Origin: Muribaculum sp.
GTDB lineage: Bacteria > Bacillota > Clostridia > Lachnospirales > Lachnospiraceae
DNA length: 64,000 nt
Assembly (NCBI GenBank): GCA_023663505.1
Contig: JAMPHH010000002.1
Span: 89,764-153,763 of the forward strand
Direction: 5' to 3'
Shown: piece by piece, positions 1 to 8,570 of the stretch
How positions within the stretch are numbered: position 1 is the stretch's first letter
Layout of the letters: each line of letters starts with the position of its first letter
The notes under the pieces: generated by a model
Seen by the model: the letters and a program-made list of their open reading frames with translations, nothing else
Database searches by the model: none
Told to the model about the DNA's origin: nothing
Program-made: the position numbers and the translations under genes

Positions 1-2424
1 CATGTGGCGCAGGCGAAATGTTACGCATACATTTATAGTCTGCAAAAGGAGCTGCAGGAAATACGTGTTCGTATGACCTATTGTAATATAGAGACGGAGG
101 ATATCCGCTATTTTTATGAGGATTATACATTTCCCCAGCTGGAGCGGTGGTTTTTGGGGCTGATAGGGGATTACAGGAAATGGTCGGACTACACATGGGA
201 GTGGAGGAGGGTTAGGCAGCGATCCATTGAAGGCTTGGAATTCCCCTTTCCATACAGGGAGGGGCAGAGGGAGCTTGTCTCCTATGTCTATCAGACGATT
301 TATCATAAGAGGAAGCTTTTTCTGGAGGCTCCCACGGGAGTGGGGAAGACCATTTCCACGATTTTTCCCGCGGTCAAGGCGATGGGGAAGGGAATGGGGG
401 ACAGAATGGGGGACAGGCTGTTTTATCTTACCGCCAAGACGATTACTCGTACAGTGGCTGATGACACACTGGAAATATTGCGCGGGAAGGGGCTGCGTTT
501 TAAGAGTGTCATTCTCACAGCCAAGGAGAAAATCTGTTTTATGGGGCATACGGAGTGCAATCCTGACAGCTGTCCGTATGCCAAGGGGCATTATGACCGT
601 ATCAATGAGGCGATGTATGCCCTGCTTACCGCTGAGGAGCGTTTCAGCAGGGAGGTCATTGAGGAGTACGCCGTGCAGTATCAGGTGTGTCCCTTTGAGT
701 TTTGTCTGGATATGAGCCTTTTTGCGGACGCCATTATCGGGGATTACAATTATTTGTTTGACCCGCATGTGTATCTGAAACGTTTCTTTGCGGAAGGAGC
801 GGCGGGAAATTATCTTTTCCTGATTGACGAAGCTCACAATCTGGTAGAGCGGGGGAGGGAGATGTACAGCGCCTCGCTCTTGAAGGAAGATTTCTTGGAA
901 TTAAAGCGGGAGATACAACAGACAATTATGTCAGAATTGGAGGGGAAAAACCGCAGCAATCAAGTCTCCGGACAAATGACACTCGATATGACAGGAATGT
1001 CACAGGATAAGGCGGGCAATCTGGTCAGTGCGTCCCTGACAGACGTCTCGTCGGGAGGTCTTTTCGGGATTTCAGACCAAGTCTCTGCGACCGAGTCTGA
1101 TGAAGCTTCTGCCACAACTCCGCTCGAGGTGTCCGACGCAGACACTGACGAAGCTTTCGGTAAAGCCGGCAAATCGTCTGCCAAGGCTTCCGGTAAATCC
1201 GCCAAGACTTCCGCCAAGCGCGGCGGTCACTCCATTTTGGTCCGCCAAGGCTACGGGGAGAAGCTCAAGCACCGTTTGGACGCTTGTAATAAGCAGCTTT
1301 TAGAGCTAAAGCGCGAGTGTGAGAGCAGCAGGCAGGTGGAGGAGATCGACGGCTTTGTGAATGCCCTGATGCGGCTTTATAGTACCATGTCGGATTATCT
1401 GGAGGAGCAGGGGGAGGCTGCGCTGCCTGTCAGAGAGCGCATTTTGGACTTTTATTTTGAGGTCTCGCATTTCCTGAATATCTATGAGCGCGTGGACGAG
1501 CATTATATCAAATACACTCAGATGCAGGAAGATGGAAGCTTTTTGCTGAAGCTTTTCTGCGTCAATCCGAGGGAGAATTTGAAGGAATGCATGGCAAGGG
1601 GGCGCAGCAGTATCCTTTTCTCCGCAACGCTCCTGCCGATTCAATATTATAAGGAGCTTCTGGGGGGAGAGCCGGAGGATTATGAGGTCTATGCCAAGTC
1701 TGTATTCAATCCGGAGAAGAGGGGGCTGTTTATCGCCAATGACGTGACCAGTAAGTACAGCAGGCGTTCGGACGAGGAATATTACAGGATTGCCCGCTAT
1801 GTGGACGAGATTGTGCGCAACCGCCATGGCAACTATATGGTGTTTTGTCCTTCATACAGCTTCATGCAGAAGATTTATGCCCTTTACGAGGAGCATTTCG
1901 CCACGGAAGAAAAGGAGTGTATTATACAGCAGGATTCCATGAGCGAGGAGGACAGGGAGGCATTTCTGGACAGGTTCCGCGGGAATTCCGATCTGGATTT
2001 ACAGCAGGAGATCCACATGGATATCGAGGTTGAGGATCACACTCTGATCGGCTTTTGCGTGCTGGGGGGTATCTTTGGGGAGGGAATCGATCTGAAAAAC
2101 GACAGCCTGATTGGAGCGATCATTGTGGGGACGGGGATTCCACAGGTGTGCTATGAGCGGGAGCTTTTGAAAAAGTTCTTTGATGAAAGGGAGGAGAATG
2201 GCTTTGACTATGCCTATCGGTATCCCGGTATGAACAAGGTGCTTCAGGCGGCAGGGCGCGTGATACGCACCGTGGAGGACGTGGGAATCATTGCCCTGTT
2301 GGACGAGAGATTCCTGCAAATGTCCACCAGAAGGCTGTTTCCTAGAGAATGGGAGTCCTTTGAGACGGTCAGTGTGGACGGTATAGCGAAACGGGTGGAA
2401 CGTTTTTGGGATTCGTGGCTTTGA
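1..2424 (+). CDS. DinG/XPD-type ATP-dependent helicase, 5' end outside window
   Basis: Superfamily 2 helicase of the Rad3/XPD/DinG group. Visible: Walker A APTGVGKT (about residue 109 counted from base 4), four Cys of a probable Fe-S cluster (KICFMGHTECNPDSC, then CPFEFC), the box IDEAHNL (about 275) and the C-terminal motif QAAGRVIRT (about 748). The frame is open to the left edge; the GTG at base 4 is probably internal. The first residues, QAKCYAY, look like the QxxxY end of a Cas4/RecB-type PD-(D/E)XK nuclease, so the full protein is likely a nuclease-helicase fusion for DNA repair. Residues about 318-415 are a Ser/Ala/Lys/Asp-rich low-complexity insert between the ATPase motifs. Helicase call firm; nuclease part inferred. 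Confidence 0.88.
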   Translation, partial: HVAQAKCYAYIYSLQKELQEIRVRMTYCNIETEDIRYFYEDYTFPQLERWFLGLIGDYRKWSDYTWEWRRVRQRSIEGLEFPFPYREGQRELVSYVYQTIYHKRKLFLEAPTGVGKTISTIFPAVKAMGKGMGDRMGDRLFYLTAKTITRTVADDTLEILRGKGLRFKSVILTAKEKICFMGHTECNPDSCPYAKGHYDRINEAMYALLTAEERFSREVIEEYAVQYQVCPFEFCLDMSLFADAIIGDYNYLFDPHVYLKRFFAEGAAGNYLFLIDEAHNLVERGREMYSASLLKEDFLELKREIQQTIMSELEGKNRSNQVSGQMTLDMTGMSQDKAGNLVSASLTDVSSGGLFGISDQVSATESDEASATTPLEVSDADTDEAFGKAGKSSAKASGKSAKTSAKRGGHSILVRQGYGEKLKHRLDACNKQLLELKRECESSRQVEEIDGFVNALMRLYSTMSDYLEEQGEAALPVRERILDFYFEVSHFLNIYERVDEHYIKYTQMQEDGSFLLKLFCVNPRENLKECMARGRSSILFSATLLPIQYYKELLGGEPEDYEVYAKSVFNPEKRGLFIANDVTSKYSRRSDEEYYRIARYVDEIVRNRHGNYMVFCPSYSFMQKIYALYEEHFATEEKECIIQQDSMSEEDREAFLDRFRGNSDLDLQQEIHMDIEVEDHTLIGFCVLGGIFGEGIDLKNDSLIGAIIVGTGIPQVCYERELLKKFFDEREENGFDYAYRYPGMNKVLQAAGRVIRTVEDVGIIALLDERFLQMSTRRLFPREWESFETVSVDGIAKRVERFWDSWL

Positions 2425-2495
2425 TTTTGAAGGAAAAGACATCAAAACAGTGGAAATGACACCCCAAATGTGGTAAAATGACATAGATGTTCGGG

Positions 2496-2525
2496 TGTGG
2501 ATAACTCTGTGGATACTGTGGATTT
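2496..2525 (-). promoter_or_regulatory. cluster of three DnaA-box-like 9-mers
   Basis: TGTGGATAA at 2496-2504 is the exact complement of the consensus DnaA box TTATCCACA. It is followed by TGTGGATAC (2508-2516) and TGTGGATTT (2517-2525), with one and two changes. All point the same way and lie 12 and 9 bp apart, between the helicase and the amylase gene. Binding is not shown; a chance cluster is possible. Confidence 0.4.
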
Positions 2526-2607
2526 CTCCTTTAGAATGGCACATAAATTGACAGAGATGCCTGAATGATGACGTCAGAATTTTTTTGCAAGATGGGAGGA
2601 CAATGAG

Positions 2608-3921
2608 ATGTGGGCTTATGAAAGTGTGTTTTATCAAATCTATCCTTTGGGGTTCTGCGGGGCGCCATACGAGAATGACGGCGTGTTGGAGCACAGGATT
2701 TTGAAGGTGAAGGATTGGATTCCTCATATGCAGAAGCTGGGGATCGACGCGATTTATTTCTCGCCGATCTTCGAGTCGGACACGCATGGATACAACACTA
2801 GGGATTACCGTAAGCTGGACGTGCGTTTGGGAACCAATGAAGATTTCAAGGAGGTCTGCAGGGCGCTTCATGACGCGGGTATACGCATGGTGTTGGACGG
2901 TGTGTTCAACCATGTGGGAAGGGGCTTCGGACCCTTTCAGGACGTGGTGAAAAACCGCGAGGGCTCCCGTTATACCAACTGGTTTTATCGGATTGACTTC
3001 GGCGGCAATTCCAATTACAATGACGGGCTCTGGTACGAGGGCTGGGAGGGTAATTTTGATCTGGTGAAGCTGAATCTTCGTAATAACGAAGTAGTTGATT
3101 ATCTCTTGGAGAGCGTGAAATATTGGGTGGAGGAGTTTGATATCGACGGGCTGCGTCTGGACGTGGCTTACAGTCTGGACGAGGACTTTGTGCGCAGGCT
3201 GCGCGATTACACGCAGGGGCTCAAGGCAGATTTTTACCTGTTGGGAGAGATGCTGCATGGGGATTACAATCGTCTGGTGAACGACGCCATGCTGCATTCC
3301 GCCACGAATTATGAGTGCTACAAGGGACTTTACAGCAGCTTTAACAGCATGAATATGTTTGAGATCGTTCATTCCTTACTGCGGCAGTTCGGACCGGAGA
3401 ACTGGACACTTTACAGGGGGAAACATATGTTATCCTTTGTGGACAACCATGATGTGACCCGTGTGGCGAGCATCCTGACCAACGAGAAGCATCTGCCGCT
3501 GATCTATGCGCTGATGTTTGGTATGCCCGGCATTCCCTGTGTCTATTATGGAAGCGAGTGGGGGGAGAAGGCGGACAAGAGTCAGGGAGACCCTGCGCTT
3601 CGTCCCTGCTTCGAGGCGCCTGTCTGGAACGAGCTGTGTGACTACATTGTCAAGCTGGCGGAGGCAAAGAAGCACTCCGAGGCGCTTAATTACGGGAGCT
3701 TCCGCTCGGTTGTGCTGAACAATAAGCAGTGTATTTTTGAGCGCAAGACGGACAATGAGCGTGTTCTGGTGGCAATCAACGCGGATGATCAGGATTATGT
3801 GGCGCATTTTGACGCGGGCTGCGGTCAGGCGGAGGATCTGATCAGTGGAGAGCTGCATGATTTTGGCGGGGGCAGCACCCTTCCCGCTTACAGCGCATTT
3901 TTCTGGAAGATGGAGCGGTAA
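2608..3921 (+). CDS. GH13 alpha-amylase-family glycosidase
   Basis: Cytoplasmic alpha-glucan or maltodextrin hydrolase of the GH13 clan; there is no signal peptide. The four conserved GH13 regions are present: DGVFNHVG (about 97), GLRLDVAYS with nucleophile Asp185, LLGEML with acid/base Glu214, and FVDNHD with Asp282. At 437 residues it is a compact enzyme without extra carbohydrate-binding modules, like small maltogenic amylases or maltodextrin glucosidases. The ATG follows GGGAGGACA. It stands alone between the helicase and the sigma-factor operon. Exact substrate cannot be read from sequence. Confidence 0.9.
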   Translation: MWAYESVFYQIYPLGFCGAPYENDGVLEHRILKVKDWIPHMQKLGIDAIYFSPIFESDTHGYNTRDYRKLDVRLGTNEDFKEVCRALHDAGIRMVLDGVFNHVGRGFGPFQDVVKNREGSRYTNWFYRIDFGGNSNYNDGLWYEGWEGNFDLVKLNLRNNEVVDYLLESVKYWVEEFDIDGLRLDVAYSLDEDFVRRLRDYTQGLKADFYLLGEMLHGDYNRLVNDAMLHSATNYECYKGLYSSFNSMNMFEIVHSLLRQFGPENWTLYRGKHMLSFVDNHDVTRVASILTNEKHLPLIYALMFGMPGIPCVYYGSEWGEKADKSQGDPALRPCFEAPVWNELCDYIVKLAEAKKHSEALNYGSFRSVVLNNKQCIFERKTDNERVLVAINADDQDYVAHFDAGCGQAEDLISGELHDFGGGSTLPAYSAFFWKMER

Positions 3922-4196
3922 TATGTATCTGTTCAGAGCCAAACACCGAGCAAACACATAGCGTTTACGAGGTTGGTTCTGAATGTTTACAAAAAATTTT
4001 AAATATAATGTAAATATAATGTAACGAAACCTTTCCAAATCGGATATAACATATGAATACGGAAGCTGCATGACAGTTACTGCATACGGCAAGGGCGCGC
4101 CATAGCCTGTATGCATCAGGTAACAATAGTCATACGGCGCTGCGGTTCAGCGGAAGGCCGGGCTGTATGCGCATCACGGCACGAGGAGGGAATGAG

Positions 4197-4667
4197 ATGG
4201 AGGAGTTGTATAAGGAAAACGCGGCTCTTGTGTATCATTTCCTGTTGTCCAAGTGCAGGGATAAGACCTTGGCGGAGGATTTGACACAGGAGACCTTCCT
4301 GCAGGCTATCAAATCCATCAAGAGCTTCAACGGGGACTGTAAGATTTCCGTCTGGCTGTGCCAGATCGCGAAGCACTTGCTGTATCAGCACTGGGCGAAG
4401 CACAAGGAAAATGTCCCGATGGACGACAGCGACTGGATGGTCTCTGATGGCACGGACGTCGAGCGTCAGATTCTCGCGAGGGAGGAGCTTTTGGACGTGC
4501 TGGGCAGGCTCCACCAATTGCCCGTCAATATGCGGGAGGTTGTGTATCTGCGCATTTCCGGAGACCTCTCCTTCAAGGAGATCGGTCAGATCATGGGAAA
4601 ATCCGAGAATTGGGCGAGAGTGAATTTCTTCCGCGCGAAGGAACTGCTCAAGGGGAAAGGAGTGTAG
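4197..4667 (+). CDS. ECF-type RNA polymerase sigma factor
   Basis: Small sigma-70 family factor of 156 residues with region 2 (HFLLSKCRDKTLAEDLTQETFLQAIKS) and region 4 helix-turn-helix (LSFKEIGQIMGKSENWARVNFFRAKELL), no region 1 or 3, as in ECF sigmas. The ATG at 4197 has ACGAGGAGGG just upstream; an in-frame ATG at 4167 lacks a site. It lies 4 bp ahead of its likely anti-sigma factor. The 275-bp upstream region is AT-rich with a tandem 12-bp repeat containing TATAAT twice (about 4000-4024); autoregulation is usual in the family but no promoter could be fixed. Confidence 0.92.
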   Translation: MEELYKENAALVYHFLLSKCRDKTLAEDLTQETFLQAIKSIKSFNGDCKISVWLCQIAKHLLYQHWAKHKENVPMDDSDWMVSDGTDVERQILAREELLDVLGRLHQLPVNMREVVYLRISGDLSFKEIGQIMGKSENWARVNFFRAKELLKGKGV

Positions 4668-4671
4668 TTAT

Positions 4672-5532
4672 ATGAGTAGAATCAGTTGTAATGTGACCAA
4701 GGATCTTTTGGCTTCTTATTTGGATAAAATCTGCTCAGGGGAATCGAGGGAGCTGGTGGAGGAGCATCTGCGGGAATGCCCTTCCTGCAGAGAGTTTCTG
4801 AAGCAATTGCAGGAACAGGACTTGGACAGGAACGTGCCCAAGCCGGATTATTTCAAAAAAGTCCGTTATTATATGAATGCGCGGTCAGCGCTGGGGATTG
4901 TAATATTGCTTGTGGTGATGGCAATAGGCATATTCACTGCTAATTATTATGGTTATGGGGCGAATATTTATTATTATATCACGATGCCAATACTGATGCT
5001 GACCTATGCCTTTGTGATGGAGGGGGACAGGGAGAGGAGTGTCCCTGTCAGGGAGGAGTGGTTTGCTCCTCTATTCTCGCTCCTGATCATGGGGGCTGCA
5101 GTGTTCGTGCCATACAGGGCTATGAAGCTCATCGGGGAATTGTCAGATGAAGGGAGCCGCTCACGGATTCCGACGCAGCAGCTAATCCTGTTGGGACCGC
5201 GTTTCTCGCGGCTGTCGTTGGCTGTTGCCATTGTGTCAATCATACTGCTGGCAGCGTTGTTTGTCTTAAACAGGCGCAGAAAATGCGTATTTCTGTTCAG
5301 TCAAAACCTTGCATGGCTTGGCATGTATTTCGTCTTGTCATTCGAGGGCTTTCTGCACAACATGTCAGAGCCGGAGACCCTGACGATGGCGCTCACGCGC
5401 AATATGGGTATCCTTGCGGGTGAATTTGTGGTAGTCACATTGATCATATTTGCGGCATATCAAATCGGTGGGCGAAAGGGTGCAGGTGAAGGTACATTAT
5501 CCGGCGATATGGTTGACTCCCACAAACAGTGA
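4672..5532 (+). CDS. zinc-finger anti-sigma factor, multi-spanning membrane protein
   Basis: Likely membrane anti-sigma factor for the ECF sigma encoded just upstream. The N-terminal 45 residues fit the zf-HC2/ZAS fold: His32, Cys36 and Cys39 in HLRECPSC. The remainder has about six hydrophobic helices (for example ALGIVILLVVMAIGIF, IYYYITMPILMLTYAFV, LAVAIVSIILLAALFVL), more than the single span of classical RsiW-type factors, so signal perception may be in the membrane. ATG after GGGGAAAGGAG. The signal is unknown. Confidence 0.82.
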   Translation: MSRISCNVTKDLLASYLDKICSGESRELVEEHLRECPSCREFLKQLQEQDLDRNVPKPDYFKKVRYYMNARSALGIVILLVVMAIGIFTANYYGYGANIYYYITMPILMLTYAFVMEGDRERSVPVREEWFAPLFSLLIMGAAVFVPYRAMKLIGELSDEGSRSRIPTQQLILLGPRFSRLSLAVAIVSIILLAALFVLNRRRKCVFLFSQNLAWLGMYFVLSFEGFLHNMSEPETLTMALTRNMGILAGEFVVVTLIIFAAYQIGGRKGAGEGTLSGDMVDSHKQ

Positions 5533-5545
5533 GCCAAGTTCCCCC

Positions 5546-5573
5546 TTGTTTTTTCCCTCAGGCATGATAAAAT
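5546..5573 (+). promoter_or_regulatory. sigma-A promoter for the CheY-ecf operon
   Basis: TTGTTT (5546-5551), 16-bp spacer, TAAAAT (5568-5573) with an extended -10 TG at 5565-5566. It lies 67 bp before the response-regulator gene. Confidence 0.5.
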
Positions 5574-5639
5574 AAATCTATATTCAGATAGGAAACTATT
5601 TAACTATTCGTCGTTGCTTGAGAGAAGGGAAGATGTCAT

Positions 5640-6005
5640 ATGGGGAAAATCTTATTGATCGATGACGCGCAGTTCGCACGCTCGGTACTTCGGACGATAC
5701 TGGAGGATAAGGGCTATGTGATCTGTGGGGAGGCGGAGAACGGCAGGGAAGGCGTTGAGATGTATAAACAACTCAAGCCTGACATGGTGTTCTGTGATAT
5801 CAGGATGAACGAGATGGACGGCAAGGATTGTGTGCGCGCCATTCTCGCGGAGGACCCAAAGGCGAAGGTGGTGGTCTGCAGCTCTGTGGAATACCAGTCA
5901 AGCATCAGCGATTTGATCAAGGCTGGCGCGAAGGGCTACATCGGCAAGCCGATCAACGCCATGAGGCTTCTGCATGTCACCAAGGAGCTTATTGGAGAGC
6001 CATGA
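5640..6005 (+). CDS. CheY-like single-domain response regulator
   Basis: A 121-residue stand-alone receiver domain. Acidic pair at IDDAQ near the N-terminus, phospho-acceptor Asp in MVFCDIRMNEMDG (about 54), Ser/Thr switch in VVVCSS and Lys in IGKPI. No output domain, so it should signal by protein contact, as CheY does at the flagellar switch. Start ATG after GAGAAGGGA. Its stop overlaps the ecfA1 start (ATGA at 6002-6005), implying translational coupling with the vitamin transporter, an unexpected partner. No kinase is adjacent. Confidence 0.9.
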   Translation: MGKILLIDDAQFARSVLRTILEDKGYVICGEAENGREGVEMYKQLKPDMVFCDIRMNEMDGKDCVRAILAEDPKAKVVVCSSVEYQSSISDLIKAGAKGYIGKPINAMRLLHVTKELIGEP

Positions 6006-6859
6006 GTATAATCAAGACAAGAAACCTCACATATGAATATATCAGGCGGGACGAGGAGGGCAATGTGGAGGGCATCACCACGGCGGTGGATGATGTCTCC
6101 TTAAATGTCCATGCGGGGGAATTCATCGCCATTCTCGGGCATAACGGTTCCGGCAAATCCACTCTGGCAAAGCATATTAATGCGATCCTGCACCCCACGG
6201 AGGGGACGGTTTGGGTGGACGGGAGGGACACCTCCGACGAGAGTCAGGTTTGGGAGATACGCCAGACCGCGGGCATGGTGTTCCAGAATCCCGACAATCA
6301 GATCATCGGTCAGGTGGTGGAGGAGGACGTGGGCTTTGGACCGGAGAATATGGGGGTTCCAACGAAGGAGATCTGGGAGCGCGTGGCGGAAAGCCTGCGC
6401 GCCGTGGGTATGTATCAATACCGTAAATTTTCCCCCAATAAGCTCTCTGGCGGACAGAAGCAGAGAGTGTCTATCGCGGGCGTCTTGGCGATGCATCCCA
6501 AATGTATTATCTTAGACGAGCCCACCGCCATGCTCGACCCCAACGGGCGAAGGGAGGTTATCCGCGCCGTGCGGGGGCTGAATGATGTGGAGAAGATCAC
6601 GGTGGTGCTGATCACCCACTACATGGAGGAGACCATTCATGCGGACAGGATATTCGTCATGGAATCAGGCAGGATCGCAATGGAGGGGACGCCGAGAGAG
6701 ATTTTCTCTCAGGTGGAGCGTTTGAAGGAGCTTCGGCTTGACGTGCCGCAGGTGACGCTCTTGGCGCATGAGCTCAAGGGCAGGGGACTGAGGCTGCCGG
6801 ACGGAATCCTTACCACACAGGAGCTCGTGGAGGCGATGAAAAGGAATGCGTATATATAA
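6002..6859 (+). CDS. ecfA1: ECF transporter ATPase EcfA1
   Basis: ATP-binding subunit of the shared energy-coupling module (EcfA1-EcfA2-EcfT) that powers uptake of vitamins and cofactors with separate S-components. Walker A GHNGSGKST (about 46), signature LSGGQKQR (about 148), Walker B CIILDEPTAMLD (about 168), and H-loop in LITHYMEE. The length of 285 residues is normal. The start is the ATG that overlaps the upstream stop, which begins the native N-terminus MSIIKTRNLTYEY. First of the conserved ecfA1-ecfA2-ecfT-truA run. No S-component gene is in the window. Confidence 0.95.
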   Translation: MSIIKTRNLTYEYIRRDEEGNVEGITTAVDDVSLNVHAGEFIAILGHNGSGKSTLAKHINAILHPTEGTVWVDGRDTSDESQVWEIRQTAGMVFQNPDNQIIGQVVEEDVGFGPENMGVPTKEIWERVAESLRAVGMYQYRKFSPNKLSGGQKQRVSIAGVLAMHPKCIILDEPTAMLDPNGRREVIRAVRGLNDVEKITVVLITHYMEETIHADRIFVMESGRIAMEGTPREIFSQVERLKELRLDVPQVTLLAHELKGRGLRLPDGILTTQELVEAMKRNAYI

Positions 6860-6888
6860 GCGATTCTGATCTGTAAGGAGGAATTATT

Positions 6889-7737
6889 TTGTCCATTATT
6901 TTAGACCATGTCAATTATATCTATGGTGAGGACACTACCACGCCTGTGCATGCGCTGAAGGATATCTGCCTGCAGATTCAGGACGGACAGTTCGTGGGGA
7001 TCATTGGACATACGGGCTCCGGCAAATCCACTCTAATGCAGCATTTAAACGGGCTCGTGCGTGCAACGAGCGGGCATATTTACTATAATGGCGAGGATAT
7101 CTATGATCGTGATTATGATATGAAAAAGCTGCGAAGCAGGGTGGGGTTGGTGTTCCAATATCCGGAGCATCAGCTTTTTGAGATAGACGTGTTCTCTGAT
7201 GTGTGTTTCGGTCCGAGGAATCTCGGTCTGGACAGGAAGGAGACGGAGCTGCGTGCGTATGACGCGCTGCGCAAGGTGGGCCTTCCGAATGAATTGTTCT
7301 ACCAGTCACCCTTTGAGCTCTCAGGCGGACAGAAGCGACGGGTTGCCATTGCGGGAGTGCTGGCAATGAAGCCGGAGGTGCTGATCTTAGATGAACCCAC
7401 GGCGGGGCTGGACCCGAAGGGGCGTGACGAGATTCTGAGGCAGGTGAAAAAGCTGCAGACGGAGACAGGGCTGACGATTCTTTTGGTGTCACACAGCATG
7501 GAGGACGTGGCGGAGTATGTGGATCGCATTATCGTCATGAACGATGGCGGCATCTTACTGGAGGGCGCGCCGAGGGACGTGTTTTCTCATTATGAGGAGC
7601 TGGAGGAGGTCGGGCTGGCGGCGCCGCAGGTGACATATATTTTGACAGAGCTTAGAAAAAACGGGTTAGATGTGGCTACCGCAGCTATTACGATAGGAGA
7701 AGCGGCGGAGGAGATAGTGAGGGCGCTGCACAGGTAG
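6889..7737 (+). CDS. ecfA2: ECF transporter ATPase EcfA2
   Basis: Second ATPase of the ECF energizing module. Walker A GHTGSGKST (about 40), Q-loop in VFQYPEHQLFE, signature LSGGQKRR (about 144), Walker B LILDEPTAGLDP (about 165). The start codon is TTG at 6889, preceded by AAGGAGG at good spacing. 282 residues, the usual length. Pairs with EcfA1 and EcfT encoded on either side. Confidence 0.95.
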   Translation: MSIILDHVNYIYGEDTTTPVHALKDICLQIQDGQFVGIIGHTGSGKSTLMQHLNGLVRATSGHIYYNGEDIYDRDYDMKKLRSRVGLVFQYPEHQLFEIDVFSDVCFGPRNLGLDRKETELRAYDALRKVGLPNELFYQSPFELSGGQKRRVAIAGVLAMKPEVLILDEPTAGLDPKGRDEILRQVKKLQTETGLTILLVSHSMEDVAEYVDRIIVMNDGGILLEGAPRDVFSHYEELEEVGLAAPQVTYILTELRKNGLDVATAAITIGEAAEEIVRALHR

Positions 7738-7750
7738 TCCGGGGAGTTTT

Positions 7751-8554
7751 ATGTTACGAGATATCACTTTAGGGCAATATTATTCAACTGAATCCTTTAT
7801 CCATAAACTGGACCCCAGAGTCAAGCTGTGGGGAACTTGTTTTTACATCATTTCCCTTTTTTGCTTTAAGAATTTTGTGGGATATCTGTTTGCGATACTT
7901 TTTCTTGCGCTGGTGATCAGGCTCTCCAAGGTGCCGTTTCGTTTTATGGTAAAGGGCATGAAGGCGATTGTATTCCTGCTGTTGATCACGGTGGGCTTCA
8001 ATCTGTTCCTGACGCCGGGAACACCTGTAGTGAGTGTGTGGAGGCTGACAGTCACTTGGGAGGGACTGGTGTTGGCGGCGACTATGGCGATGCGGCTAAG
8101 CCTACTGGTCATCAGCTCCTCGGTGATGACGCTGACCACAACCCCCAACAATCTCACTGACGGCATGGAGAAAATGATGAGTCCCCTAAAGCTGTTCAAG
8201 CTTCCGGTACATGAGGTGGCAATGATGATGTCCATTGCGCTGCGTTTTATCCCAATTCTGTTGGAGGAGACGGATAAGATCATGAAAGCGCAGATTGCCA
8301 GAGGAGCGGATTTTGAGAGTGGCAACCTGTTTAAGAGGGTCAAAGCCATGGTGCCTCTGCTGGTGCCTTTGTTTATCTCCGCGTTTCGCAGGGCGAATGA
8401 TCTGGCGATGGCTATGGAGGCGAGATGCTACAGAGGAGGCGAGGGGCGCACGAAAATGAAGCCGTTGATCTACCAAAGGCGGGATTATACGGCATATGCG
8501 GGACTTTTGATATATTTTGTGGCGGGCGTGATATTGGGGAGGATGACATTTTAG
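7751..8554 (+). CDS. ecfT: ECF transporter transmembrane subunit EcfT
   Basis: Membrane coupling subunit of the ECF module. 267 residues with five or so hydrophobic helices. The two short Ala-Arg motifs that dock on the ATPases are seen as AQIARGADF and AMEARCYRGG in the C-terminal third. Start ATG 13 bp after ecfA2, behind GGGGAG. Conserved neighbour of ecfA2 and truA in Firmicutes. Confidence 0.94.
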   Translation: MLRDITLGQYYSTESFIHKLDPRVKLWGTCFYIISLFCFKNFVGYLFAILFLALVIRLSKVPFRFMVKGMKAIVFLLLITVGFNLFLTPGTPVVSVWRLTVTWEGLVLAATMAMRLSLLVISSSVMTLTTTPNNLTDGMEKMMSPLKLFKLPVHEVAMMMSIALRFIPILLEETDKIMKAQIARGADFESGNLFKRVKAMVPLLVPLFISAFRRANDLAMAMEARCYRGGEGRTKMKPLIYQRRDYTAYAGLLIYFVAGVILGRMTF

Positions 8555-8570
8555 CTTGGAGGAGAGGGGT

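Noticed and set aside
1999..3372. Long minus-strand open frame over the helicase end and amylase gene
   Set aside because: It spans the real GH13 catalytic motifs on the other strand and shows shadow composition; no start signal.
3980..4060. ECF-type autoregulatory promoter before the sigma gene
   Set aside because: Words such as GTAACG and CGGATA can be picked, but spacing and sequence do not single out one pair over chance in this AT-rich stretch.
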